Made by a program: the position numbers and the translations under genes
Assembly: GCF_021533215.1 (NCBI RefSeq)
Contig: NZ_JAJNKA010000002.1
Span: forward strand, 547,001-611,000
Direction of reading: 5' to 3'
DNA from: Portibacter lacus
Lineage (GTDB): Bacteria; Bacteroidota; Bacteroidia; Chitinophagales; Saprospiraceae
Length of the DNA: 64,000 bases
The notes under the pieces: model-generated
The model's input: only the letters and a program-made list of their open reading frames with translations
The model's database searches: none
Told to the model about the DNA's origin: nothing
In this document: positions 26,579 to 35,249 of the stretch, piece after piece
Layout of the letters: the number at the start of each line of letters is the position of its first letter
Numbering within the stretch: position 1 is the first letter of the stretch

Positions 26579-26775
26579 TGCTCATATAATGGGACTAACA
26601 ATCAAGACGTTTTTTGAAAAAGTAAGGACTAGCTAAAGAAGTAATTTGGTCTGTCAAAGTTGAAAATGATTTAATCATAATATTAAATTTCTAAATAATA
26701 TTTCAAATAAAGATCGTGTCCCTCTGAATTAAATTGTACATTTTCTACAATTCATTTTTTTAAATTGCATTTTGG
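26579..26775. other. Intergenic region
   Basis: About 200 very AT-rich bases. No hairpin terminator, repeat or promoter element could be placed with confidence. Confidence 0.3.
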
Positions 26776-26796
26776 ATGCTTATTCTAATTCAGAAA

Positions 26797-27543
26797 ATGA
26801 AAATTAATTTTTATGAAAAAAGTCTTACTTTTTTCAAATTATTCCTTCCAGATAACATTTATAGAAAATTAAAATCGACTATAAGATCACTAACTTATGG
26901 AATATATAAAGGGAATAATGTTTGGTGTAATATCTGCGGAACTTCATTTAAGAAATTTTTTTTAGCAGCTAATGGTAATGAGATTTGTCCTCGTTGCGGA
27001 AGCATAGGTAGGGCAAGAAGTATCTGGATGTACCTTAATTCTATTGGGCTAGACAACTATAAAACTATCCTGCATTTTTCGCCTGATTCATCTTTAATGA
27101 AAAAATTTAAAAATGTTTATAGCGGTCATTATTTATCAACTGATTATAGTAGTGAATTTGAAGCAGAAGCTAATTTAGATATTACAGACACACAATTACC
27201 TGACAATTCTTTTCAAGTTGCTATTTGCTTACATGTTTTAGAGCATATAATGGACGATCATTTGGCCTTTTTAGAATTATACAGAATTTTAACACCAGAC
27301 GGGATTTGTCTTATTCAAACACCTTATAAAGAAGGCGAAATATATGAGGACAAAAATCTAGTTACTGAAAGTGAAAGACTTATTCATTTCGGGCAAAAGG
27401 ATCATGTTAGAGTCTATTCTTATAATGGATTGAAAGAAAGACTTGAAGAAGTCGGATTTAAAATTGAGAAATTAACATTCTCCGAACTTGATATTAAGAA
27501 ATATAAGTTGAGTAATTCTCCAATCATTATTGCTAGGAAGTAA
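26797..27543 (+). CDS. Class I SAM-dependent methyltransferase with N-terminal zinc-ribbon
   Basis: 248 residues from the ATG at 26797 (an ATG seven codons upstream is also in frame). Residues ~40-70 carry CNICG...CPRCGSIGRAR, a zinc-ribbon that precedes many methyltransferases acting on surface sugars or lipids. The Rossmann part has TILHFSPDSSLMKKF, DYSSEFEAEANLDIT, and FQVAICLHVLEHIMDDHLAF, which corresponds to motifs I-IV of Methyltransf_11, then IQTPYKEGEIYEDK. The gene is more AT-rich than its neighbours and stands alone, as glycan-modification genes often do when transferred. Substrate unknown. Confidence 0.8.
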   Translation: MKINFYEKSLTFFKLFLPDNIYRKLKSTIRSLTYGIYKGNNVWCNICGTSFKKFFLAANGNEICPRCGSIGRARSIWMYLNSIGLDNYKTILHFSPDSSLMKKFKNVYSGHYLSTDYSSEFEAEANLDITDTQLPDNSFQVAICLHVLEHIMDDHLAFLELYRILTPDGICLIQTPYKEGEIYEDKNLVTESERLIHFGQKDHVRVYSYNGLKERLEEVGFKIEKLTFSELDIKKYKLSNSPIIIARK

Positions 27544-27573
27544 ATTAAAGATATAAATTATAATAGCATTGCC

Positions 27574-30500
27574 CTACTCACACCCATCCTTCTTCACCGA
27601 CACCACCACATTCGGCGGCAATACCACATTTCCGTTTATTTCCACAATTGGTGCATCGAAAATCGCTGAATTCACCACATTTGAATTACCCATTACCATG
27701 ATTTTCTGTCCTGCCAAAAAAGAAGCATCTATGATCGGTGTATGCGAAATCATTCTCGTTTCTACGCACGATCCCAATAAATCAATATTAAGTCCAGTGA
27801 CTTGATCTAAAATCGGATATCCTTTCGCTGCTACCTCGGTCATCATCGGAGCTGAGCGATCAAAGTAAAAACTGGTGTTTGTTACATTTCCAGAAATCGC
27901 CCTCACCTTAACTTTAAGCAAATTTCGATTGTTACTCGGCCCGTTTCCCGTAGTTCCTCCTGCAAAATGGAATCGACTATTGCCTGGTACAATTTCAGAC
28001 ATCAAAACATCAGACCAGCCGTAAACATCCACTACCTCAAGAACTTCCAGTAATCCAGCATCATATACCATTCGAATATCTATTCCATCCACAGGTACAT
28101 TTCCTGCATTTTCTATAGCTATATAAAAAGATGAAATTTCGTTTTCTGCAAGAGATATGCTTGCTGGAGTCGTCTTCAGATTGACCATAGAAACATTGTT
28201 GTTCTCACTTTGGGATTGTGTGCCAGAGCAAGCGATTTTTCCTGTATTCCCGTAATTAGATGCCAAGATAGAATAGTCCTCTATGGTTACTCCTCCGTCC
28301 GAATTCAGATCAAGATCCGCATCAAAGGAGGCATTTCCACTGAAAAAATAATATCCCGACTTCATCAAATTCAAGTCTGTATTGTTCACGCTATTCGAAT
28401 TGTTAATATCGCCTGCTCGCAATTCCTTGCCTTGACTTTCCAATAATGAAAGTGAATTTGAACCTGCCGCAATGCTTAAATTGGTCACTGCCTTTCTCAA
28501 GTACCCCGTTTTACCTAAATAAAGTTTATAACTGCCCACAGGAATATTCGGAACGCTTATGTTTCCATTTGCATCTGCGGTAAAAGAACTATTTATAATT
28601 TGTTGATTAGACGCGTTGCAAAGCTGGACTAAAACTGGACCACTATGATCTGATTTTCCTTGAAGTTCCAATGTTAATTGTAATGACCCCAAGTCCTCTG
28701 CCGTCGTTATTGGAATCCCTAATGTAACTCCATCATCATAGGCGACATTCAATGTTGCACTCTTTCCTCCTTGGCTTCCATTGTGATAAACTATAATGTT
28801 TTTTGAGGTCCCAGCCTTTAAAAATGCAAAGCTAAAAGACTGGTCGGTGGAAAATTCTGCTGCATTTGTTCCCGAAATGCTTATACCTTTTAAGGCAACG
28901 CCGACATTACCATTCACCGCTGAAAGATTAAAAGCCAACGTTCCTCCAATGGGAACTTCCAAGGACGAAGGTCCCGTCAATTCGCAAGCATCAGAAGCTG
29001 AGCCACTAGGATTATCATCTCCAAAATATTCCATTTTCTTAATTCTACCTCCTCCCAATTTATCAGAACCCGAAGTCACATGAATTCCAGTCCCTGAAAC
29101 GATGGCTTGTGTTCCATGTCGTTCCGTTATTAGATTGGCTTCTGTGGACCATTGACCAGTGGAAGGATCGAATGATTCTGTTGTTTTTACCGCATCATTG
29201 ACCGACTGACCATTCAGGTCGGTTTGGATTTCGCCTCCCATGACATAAAGCTTTCCTCCAAGATTAGCAACTGCTGGCGCAGCTCTAGGCGTAGGAATAT
29301 CTGCAACGGATGTCCACTGGGAAGTATTAAAATCATAGACATCGACTTCCGCTATCAAAGGAGCAAATGTTCCACCTGCTCCGCCCGACCTTCGTCCTCC
29401 TGCCACATAAAACTTATCTCCTATCACTTGAGCATGGAAGTGATCTCGAGTTCTAGGTGCATCTATAAGTTGTGTCCACTGCCCTGTCGCTGGATCGAAT
29501 TCATCAAACCAAGACACATATCCACCATTATGACCAATGGTATTTCCACCCACGATGTAGAACTTATCATTATATACGCCAATTCCTGCAGAACCACGTC
29601 TTCTGTTCGCAGGAATTGCAGGCCCTTCTATCCATTCATCATTCGCTGGATTATACATCCAGATATTTTCTTCAGGCGCTTCATTTGGAAATCCATTATC
29701 CTTAAATGCACAAATTATCCAGATCAGTCCATTGTATTCCGTAGCCTGAAAATGGTTAAATTCTTTCGGTGCTGAATTGGAAATCGTAGACCATGTTTTG
29801 TTTCCAAAATCATAAATATCCAGGTTTTTAGGACTTTCTCGTCCACCCATCAAGTAGAATTTGTCCCCAGCCTGAACAAATGAGCATTCATGCCTCGCCG
29901 TATAATTTTCATCATCTGACTGATCATGCCATGTCTGTGCAGCAACTGCCCAGTTAAAAGTGGTCGTTGCGGGAATACTTCCATTCCTTATGACGGTAAT
30001 TTCAGGATTATAAGGACTATTCGCTGCTGCATTTGTGGTTAGTGTTCCGAAAACAAGACCTGTGCTTGGTTCTATCTGAATACCATCGGGCAGTCCTGAA
30101 GCAGTAAACTGGTAAGAACCTGTTTTTCCCCCGCTAGCATAAACTGGCATATTGATCAGATCTCCACTCTCATTAGACATATTTGAAATAGGCTGAATAG
30201 CCACCGGATATCCTAAAACTTCTATTCCATAAACATTCGGATTTTCCACTTCATGTTCAAATAAGATATTTAATGTTCCATCATTGACCACAACATCATG
30301 TTCGACCATACCGCCAGTTTCATTTCCGAATCTCGCTACAGGATCAAAATTATTTTCCACTATCTGACCTTCCATACGAATATCGAAGATGCGTTCACCT
30401 ACTTGATTTGTTCCTGAATACCAATTTCCCAAGTAAAGCCTTACCTTATATTCCGCATTGGTTAAATTGATGTCAAACTGCATTTCTGGGCCATCAGAAT

Positions 30501-33500
30501 TATCCCATCTTTCCTTATTAAACAGTGACATTGGAACATAAGCTGGTAGCGAGGCATGTCTATTTGAAAAGGCTTCTCCCGCAATATTTCCAGTATTCAC
30601 ACTGAAATTTTGACCTACATAACTACCAGTATTAGGAATACCTTGCCATGTTGGTGTATCTGCAATATCACTTCCTCCAGGCCGAATTCTTATGATGGAT
30701 GTAGGTTCTTGGTCATCTGCAACATTGACCTGAAAACTCTGCTGGACATAAAGTCCATTCTGATCTGTCGCCCGAATAATAATCGAAGCATTTTCTTCTG
30801 AATTAGGATAATCTAAGGTCAATGTATTTCCAGATACAAAAGCATTAATCGCCGAATTGGAATTGTACTGCAAATTGTAATCTAGATTTGCGTCGCCATC
30901 GTTATCATTAAAATAATTATCCAAGTTAAACTGATTATTGGGTGCGTTCACCGCAACATTAATATCTGGGAACACTTGCTCTATCGTCGGTTGTGAACCT
31001 TCTACTTTGAGGTAATCCCATGAACCTTCTAATTCCACATTACTTTGATTCGATGTCCCAATTAGTCCAACTGCCAGAGGTGTGTTCGAATTTTGAATGG
31101 CTTGAAGGATCGAGCCTTGAGCACTTATGATGCCGACAGTCTGAAACGAATTCCCTTGATCAAAAGAGTAAAGTGCTTGAACAGATCCTGTTTCTGGATT
31201 GACACTAAATTTAAAAATGACGTTATCATTCGGATCTTGAGGACGATTACCAGCAGAAATATTTAGGTCAATGGGCGTCTGGGCTACATCATTAATTTCT
31301 TGTTGGAAGCGAATTCCTGACTTTTTCAGGACTAGTTTGATGTAGTTCGACTGTGTCCCATCACCCATAAAAATTCCCAATTCACCATCCACTGGAGATG
31401 AAGTATGGTACAATTGAAGTGGAGCGTGAAAATTAAAAAGCCGACCAGAAATGATAAATCCTCCAGTAGATTGGTCCACATTCACACCATATTGGAAAGC
31501 TTTTCTTTGATTATTTGTAGAACCTAAAGCTGTTCCCGATCCCATGTGCATCGTCATTGCGCCAACTGCTCCACCTAACAAGTCATTTGGATTCGGCCCG
31601 TCACCTGGAAGGTCTATCCAGTCCAACCAATTCGGACTAGTCGCGCCATTATTCATCATTCCCGTTAAGCCAAGACCCAGATAACCTTGTAAAGTACTGT
31701 TATCAGAAAATAATTCATTAATAATGGGTAAGTTGAAAGCATCTGTTCCACCAGTTAAAAAATCACCTAACTGAAATGGATCATTGGAATCTGGGATACC
31801 ATCGTTGTCATCGTCGTGATCATTCAAGTCAGAAACCAAGTTTCCACCCGCATCTTTATCGAAATCATTCGGTTGATTTCCAGGACTGCAAATTACACTT
31901 TCTATCGTCTGTGATCCTCTGTTATCTATTTCATCTTGATTCGTATATCCATCTGCATCGTTATCCCCACTTGCGGAATAACTCGGATGTCCAGGCAAGT
32001 AGCAATTAATCGCATCCGCTGGTTCTAGCACTTTAATATTTCCGTTAAAAGTAGCGACCCAAATGGTTCCTGGATGAGGATCATTATCTCCATTACAAGT
32101 CACTCCCAATGGGTTTCCTCCCAGATTTGTCTGGAAAGATTCATTGAGACTAGCAAGATTGCCGCTTCCATTTAATGCTACCCTGAACAACTTCCCTCCA
32201 CTTTTTCCAGCGATTAAATTACCTTTCATTGCACCACCAAAATTGGATGCAGTATACTCATCGATACCGTTTGTATTCGTACTCCATGTCGTGACATAAA
32301 TATCATTCGTGCCTTCTGGATTCGAATCTCCTGTGGATCTAAAATCTCCTTGTATGGGATCTGCCGTTGGAACTGGCGGCCAATTTGCAGGCAGGCCTTG
32401 ATTAACGTTAGAAGTAGAACCTGGTGTAGAGCCATTCGGATCATAGGTATTGGTCCTGAAATAGGCAAGAGAGGAAATACTATTCACTCCGGGATTCGTA
32501 TACAGTCCAGCTCCATTCGGATTCGCCCTAATCGGCGAAGGATGTCCTCCATAAAAAGACCCAAAAGTATAGGTCTGTATATTGTCTGTGACTTTTGTTA
32601 AGTGATCTCGATTATTGACTTGCTCTCCCCCAGTAGAACTTGAACTTCCTGGTTCATTACTAAGATATTGGTTCGTCACACTTCCTCCACCTTCATTCTG
32701 TGGCAATCCACCCCAGCCACCATTTGGTCCGTTATCTGTAACATAAACCCGACCGTTTTCTGTAACGACTAAGTCATATGCATTTCTATATCCCGGGGAA
32801 AAAATCTGCACTGGTCCACCAGGAACGATCATCGCTTGGTTTAGTCCGTCGTTCCCTCCGAAAGGATCATTGATATCTATTGGCGAATAATTTGCACTAT
32901 TAGGATCTTCCGATGCTGCTGAACCATTCGCATGCACATTATCTCTAGTCGGATCATCTAATGTAGGAATATCATAAGGGAGGCTCATTCCTTCGAGCAT
33001 TGTTAAATTTACCGATAAAATCGCTGCAGATAAGGCATATTCTGTTGTCCAAGCAAAATTATCTGATGGAGAACCTGCATTCGTATGACCTCCAGAACAA
33101 ACAATTAAATAATCCGAGCCATTAATGGTGACATATTCTAGCCCGTTCGTTGCATGATTTTCTTCTGATCTAGGCAATCCTCGAACTAAATCTATTGCGA
33201 CCCAAGAACCACCATTCCACATTAGTCTAGATATAATCCCAGAATTAGTATCTAAATTCAGGTCACCACTGGGACCACCAATTCTGGAATCACTTGATGT
33301 AACATAGATCACTGGATTATTTGCTGTTCCTGCTACGGTTAGTCCAGTAGCCTCTCGTATATTCACACTGTTATTAACGCTTCCATCATCATCGTGATTC
33401 GTTAGGTTTTTAACATAATTAAGTGTTTCCGAAGCAGTAACTTGATAATTGTCTTTGGCTATTCTAAGAATGGAGTAGATATTAATCTGACCATCGATAT

Positions 33501-33660
33501 CCAATGTATACAATCGACCATCAGGTCCATATGTTAATGACGTTGCGCTATTGACAGGTGAAAATCCATTATAATCAAGATTTGATTGACTAAAATTTTG
33601 GGCGCTACAGGTATAATATACCATACACAGAAGTATGGTAAAAAGGGTACTACTTCTCAC
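27574..33660 (-). CDS. Giant multidomain secreted protein: propeller, malectin, Kelch, dockerin and cohesin-like modules
   Basis: 2028 residues, GTG start, signal peptide ending CSAQ. Approximate domains: 25-555 sorbosone/glucose-dehydrogenase-like beta-propeller (PDGRLYTLDIDG, SPGYRNAYDLVVTENGRVYV); 560-625 Asp-rich thrombospondin-type-3/EF-like calcium repeats (DNDADGYTNQDE, DHDDDNDGIPDSNDPF); 640-880 LamG-like region; 890-975 cadherin-like; 985-1150 malectin (IRPGG, YKVRLYLGNWY); 1155-1235 putative Ig; 1243-1520 Kelch propeller (DKFYLMGGRE, NKFYIVGG-like repeats); about 1690-1740 CarboxypepD-like; 1745-1810 dockerin-type (GDINNSNSVNNTDLN, DLNSDGGVTIEDY); 1820-1920 cohesin-like. The last 60 residues end VVSVKKDGCE; no canonical T9SS domain is seen. 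It looks like a carbohydrate-binding cell-surface or extracellular protein. Transcribed alone. Confidence 0.8.
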   Translation of the reverse strand: MRSSTLFTILLCMVYYTCSAQNFSQSNLDYNGFSPVNSATSLTYGPDGRLYTLDIDGQINIYSILRIAKDNYQVTASETLNYVKNLTNHDDDGSVNNSVNIREATGLTVAGTANNPVIYVTSSDSRIGGPSGDLNLDTNSGIISRLMWNGGSWVAIDLVRGLPRSEENHATNGLEYVTINGSDYLIVCSGGHTNAGSPSDNFAWTTEYALSAAILSVNLTMLEGMSLPYDIPTLDDPTRDNVHANGSAASEDPNSANYSPIDINDPFGGNDGLNQAMIVPGGPVQIFSPGYRNAYDLVVTENGRVYVTDNGPNGGWGGLPQNEGGGSVTNQYLSNEPGSSSSTGGEQVNNRDHLTKVTDNIQTYTFGSFYGGHPSPIRANPNGAGLYTNPGVNSISSLAYFRTNTYDPNGSTPGSTSNVNQGLPANWPPVPTADPIQGDFRSTGDSNPEGTNDIYVTTWSTNTNGIDEYTASNFGGAMKGNLIAGKSGGKLFRVALNGSGNLASLNESFQTNLGGNPLGVTCNGDNDPHPGTIWVATFNGNIKVLEPADAINCYLPGHPSYSASGDNDADGYTNQDEIDNRGSQTIESVICSPGNQPNDFDKDAGGNLVSDLNDHDDDNDGIPDSNDPFQLGDFLTGGTDAFNLPIINELFSDNSTLQGYLGLGLTGMMNNGATSPNWLDWIDLPGDGPNPNDLLGGAVGAMTMHMGSGTALGSTNNQRKAFQYGVNVDQSTGGFIISGRLFNFHAPLQLYHTSSPVDGELGIFMGDGTQSNYIKLVLKKSGIRFQQEINDVAQTPIDLNISAGNRPQDPNDNVIFKFSVNPETGSVQALYSFDQGNSFQTVGIISAQGSILQAIQNSNTPLAVGLIGTSNQSNVELEGSWDYLKVEGSQPTIEQVFPDINVAVNAPNNQFNLDNYFNDNDGDANLDYNLQYNSNSAINAFVSGNTLTLDYPNSEENASIIIRATDQNGLYVQQSFQVNVADDQEPTSIIRIRPGGSDIADTPTWQGIPNTGSYVGQNFSVNTGNIAGEAFSNRHASLPAYVPMSLFNKERWDNSDGPEMQFDINLTNAEYKVRLYLGNWYSGTNQVGERIFDIRMEGQIVENNFDPVARFGNETGGMVEHDVVVNDGTLNILFEHEVENPNVYGIEVLGYPVAIQPISNMSNESGDLINMPVYASGGKTGSYQFTASGLPDGIQIEPSTGLVFGTLTTNAAANSPYNPEITVIRNGSIPATTTFNWAVAAQTWHDQSDDENYTARHECSFVQAGDKFYLMGGRESPKNLDIYDFGNKTWSTISNSAPKEFNHFQATEYNGLIWIICAFKDNGFPNEAPEENIWMYNPANDEWIEGPAIPANRRRGSAGIGVYNDKFYIVGGNTIGHNGGYVSWFDEFDPATGQWTQLIDAPRTRDHFHAQVIGDKFYVAGGRRSGGAGGTFAPLIAEVDVYDFNTSQWTSVADIPTPRAAPAVANLGGKLYVMGGEIQTDLNGQSVNDAVKTTESFDPSTGQWSTEANLITERHGTQAIVSGTGIHVTSGSDKLGGGRIKKMEYFGDDNPSGSASDACELTGPSSLEVPIGGTLAFNLSAVNGNVGVALKGISISGTNAAEFSTDQSFSFAFLKAGTSKNIIVYHNGSQGGKSATLNVAYDDGVTLGIPITTAEDLGSLQLTLELQGKSDHSGPVLVQLCNASNQQIINSSFTADANGNISVPNIPVGSYKLYLGKTGYLRKAVTNLSIAAGSNSLSLLESQGKELRAGDINNSNSVNNTDLNLMKSGYYFFSGNASFDADLDLNSDGGVTIEDYSILASNYGNTGKIACSGTQSQSENNNVSMVNLKTTPASISLAENEISSFYIAIENAGNVPVDGIDIRMVYDAGLLEVLEVVDVYGWSDVLMSEIVPGNSRFHFAGGTTGNGPSNNRNLLKVKVRAISGNVTNTSFYFDRSAPMMTEVAAKGYPILDQVTGLNIDLLGSCVETRMISHTPIIDASFLAGQKIMVMGNSNVVNSAIFDAPIVEINGNVVLPPNVVVSVKKDGCE

Positions 33661-34045
33661 GGGTTTAGGTTCTAAGGTTTAAGGCAGTGTTAGGTCCGTG
33701 TAAATTCGCCTAAATCATTCTAATTGTCAACATTTCACCTCGATTTTCGACGATATGATAGGCAATTTACATTTGTGGAAGAGTAAAATATCTATTTACA
33801 GATCTGTATGACTTAGGTAAATGTTTTGATTTAATCTAAAAAGATGAATAAATGTGGAATTGCTAGGTTTGATGTGTTTTCTCACTAGATATAATTCTAT
33901 ATCAAATTTGTCTCTTTATTTTATATGAATTTAATCTAGAATCGTCAATATTATAATTTCGTCGGAGCTTTATATAATCAAAATCATCAATCGGAATTCA
34001 AATGTTCCTAAATAATACGAACTATATTTCGTAAATTTACGTTTA
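33661..34045. other. Intergenic region between the giant protein and the toxin-antitoxin locus
   Basis: 385 AT-rich bases holding the divergent promoters. No ORF, hairpin terminator or repeat was recognised, apart from the -7-like box at 34023. Confidence 0.35.
34023..34031 (+). promoter_or_regulatory. Possible -7 element of the toxin-antitoxin locus
   Basis: TATATTTCG, a one-base variant of TAnnTTTG, lies 15 bases before the toxin start codon at 34046. The spacing fits a short leader. Confidence 0.35.
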
Positions 34046-34384
34046 ATGAAGATAGCATCTTTAAATATTCTTGAAAAACATCTCAAAAAGAAAAGAGGTA
34101 ATAGAAAGCTTAAAAACGAAGTTGATAAACTAATAGAAATATTAAAAAGTGCAAATTGGTGAAAACCAGAAGAAATTAAAATGATTAGACCTGATGCAGA
34201 TAAAGTACATTCGCAAGGTTTTTATTTTTTCAACATTTCTTTTGACAGAACAATGATTTTAATTGAATTGGAAGATGATCAAGCTACAATTATTTGATGT
34301 GGAAACCATGATGAATATGAATCTACCTTCAAAAACAATAAGAACACAATCCGTAAATGGCTTCAGGCTAAAAATTGGATATAA
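34046..34384 (+). pseudogene. HigB/RelE-superfamily toxin frame interrupted by two in-frame UGA codons
   Basis: 113 codons in one frame from ATG 34046 to TAA 34384, broken only by TGA at 34160-34162 and 34295-34297. The reading is MKIASLNILEKHLKKKRGNR..., KSANW(TGA)KPEEIKMI..., QGFYFFNISFDRTMILIEL..., QATII(TGA)CGNHDEYEST..., ending WLQAKNWI. The pattern ANWxKPEEIK, FNI, and GxHDEY is that of HigB-like mRNA interferases (compare ADWKTPADIK, VFNI, GTHAEYD). The antitoxin ATG follows two bases after the stop. Either the toxin is recently dead by two nonsense mutations, or the UGAs are read through; other genes in the window use TGA as stop. Family assignment is moderate. Confidence 0.6.
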
Positions 34385-34386
34385 TT

Positions 34387-34947
34387 ATGAATAATGAATT
34401 TAACATCGATCAACTTATCAAACGAGGCGAAATTAATAATGAACTGGAACTAGAAAGAGCTTCTATGGCTGAAAGGAAATTAAGATTAATGACAAATGAA
34501 TTTCCTGAAGCCAAGATAAAAAGGAAGCAGATAAGAGAACTAATTTATGCATATGAGGCCAAATATTGGACTAATAGGGACAAAATAACAGATTCGCAAG
34601 TTGATGAAAATGATGAAGCTGAAATCATTGTTCAAAATGAGAATGAATTTATAAATGCGAGAAAAAAGCTTATCATCTCCAAACTCAAAAAACTTGGATT
34701 GAATCAACAAGAGTTTGGAAGTATTCTAGGACATAACAGCAAATCATACATGTCAGAATTAATGAATGGTGTTGTTCCTTTTACTTTAAAAGATTTAATA
34801 ATTATTAGCAAGCTATTGAAAATAAATTTAAGTAAACTTATCCCAACTCAAATTCCAGATGAAGACAAAACCAAGATTGTAAATTCAATCGAGAAACTAG
34901 GCAAACCTAAATTAAAAATTGATAAGAAAGAGTTTGCATTCCGTTAA
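34387..34947 (+). CDS. HTH (XRE-type) antitoxin, HigA-like
   Basis: 186 residues from ATG 34387; the in-frame TTG at 34375 lies inside the toxin frame. The N-terminal half is charged and helical (ERASMAERKLRLMTNEFPEA). Residues ~100-165 form an XRE helix-turn-helix (LGLNQQEFGSILGHNSKSYM, SELMNGVVPFTLKDLIIISK). Antitoxins of this build neutralise HigB toxins and repress the operon. It directly follows the interrupted toxin frame, so it may now be an orphan antitoxin. The region is more AT-rich than the flanks, consistent with transfer. Confidence 0.72.
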   Translation: MNNEFNIDQLIKRGEINNELELERASMAERKLRLMTNEFPEAKIKRKQIRELIYAYEAKYWTNRDKITDSQVDENDEAEIIVQNENEFINARKKLIISKLKKLGLNQQEFGSILGHNSKSYMSELMNGVVPFTLKDLIIISKLLKINLSKLIPTQIPDEDKTKIVNSIEKLGKPKLKIDKKEFAFR

Positions 34948-35249
34948 AAGTGCGAAGCACAAAATAGAACATGCTCAATTTTCTTCATCTGATGTTATCA
35001 CTTTCCGTAATGACATCATTATCATAAAGTATGATTTATTAAATCTTGTTTGGCGATAGCAGACAATTCAACTTCTAAGTATTCTAATAATTAACTTGGC
35101 TGGTTTTTAGTAAGTTTAACTATTCTTACCCTATATTTCATATTAAAGACATGGCGTTTCCATTGGTTTCGGTTTCAAATTATAGAACAAAAATTCCGTT
35201 GTTCTTTAGCTTAGTAAGAAAAGAAGAAATAAAACACAAATCCATCTTT
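34948..35249. other. Intergenic region with one dispersed hairpin
   Basis: 302 bases between convergent genes. It carries the type 1 hairpin at 34990-35018 and otherwise only AT-rich sequence without ORF or T-tract terminator. Confidence 0.4.
34990..35018 (+). repeat. Dispersed 3'-end hairpin, type 1, copy C
   Basis: TGATGTTATCAC, TTTCC, GTAATGACATCA, 42 nt past the antitoxin stop and sense to it. Compared with copy A the inner stem has a C-G pair replaced by an A-T pair on both arms, plus a G-T wobble, so pairing is kept while sequence changes. Confidence 0.75.

Noticed and set aside
29224-29775. 183-codon plus-strand ORF
   Set aside because: Antisense to the Kelch region of the giant protein; composition is that of a shadow frame (many Cys, Ser, Arg, Ile) with no domain.
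34160-34297. Selenocysteine at the two UGA codons of the toxin frame
   Set aside because: No known selenoprotein in the HigB/RelE superfamily, no catalytic Cys expected at these places, and no obvious SECIS hairpin directly after either codon.
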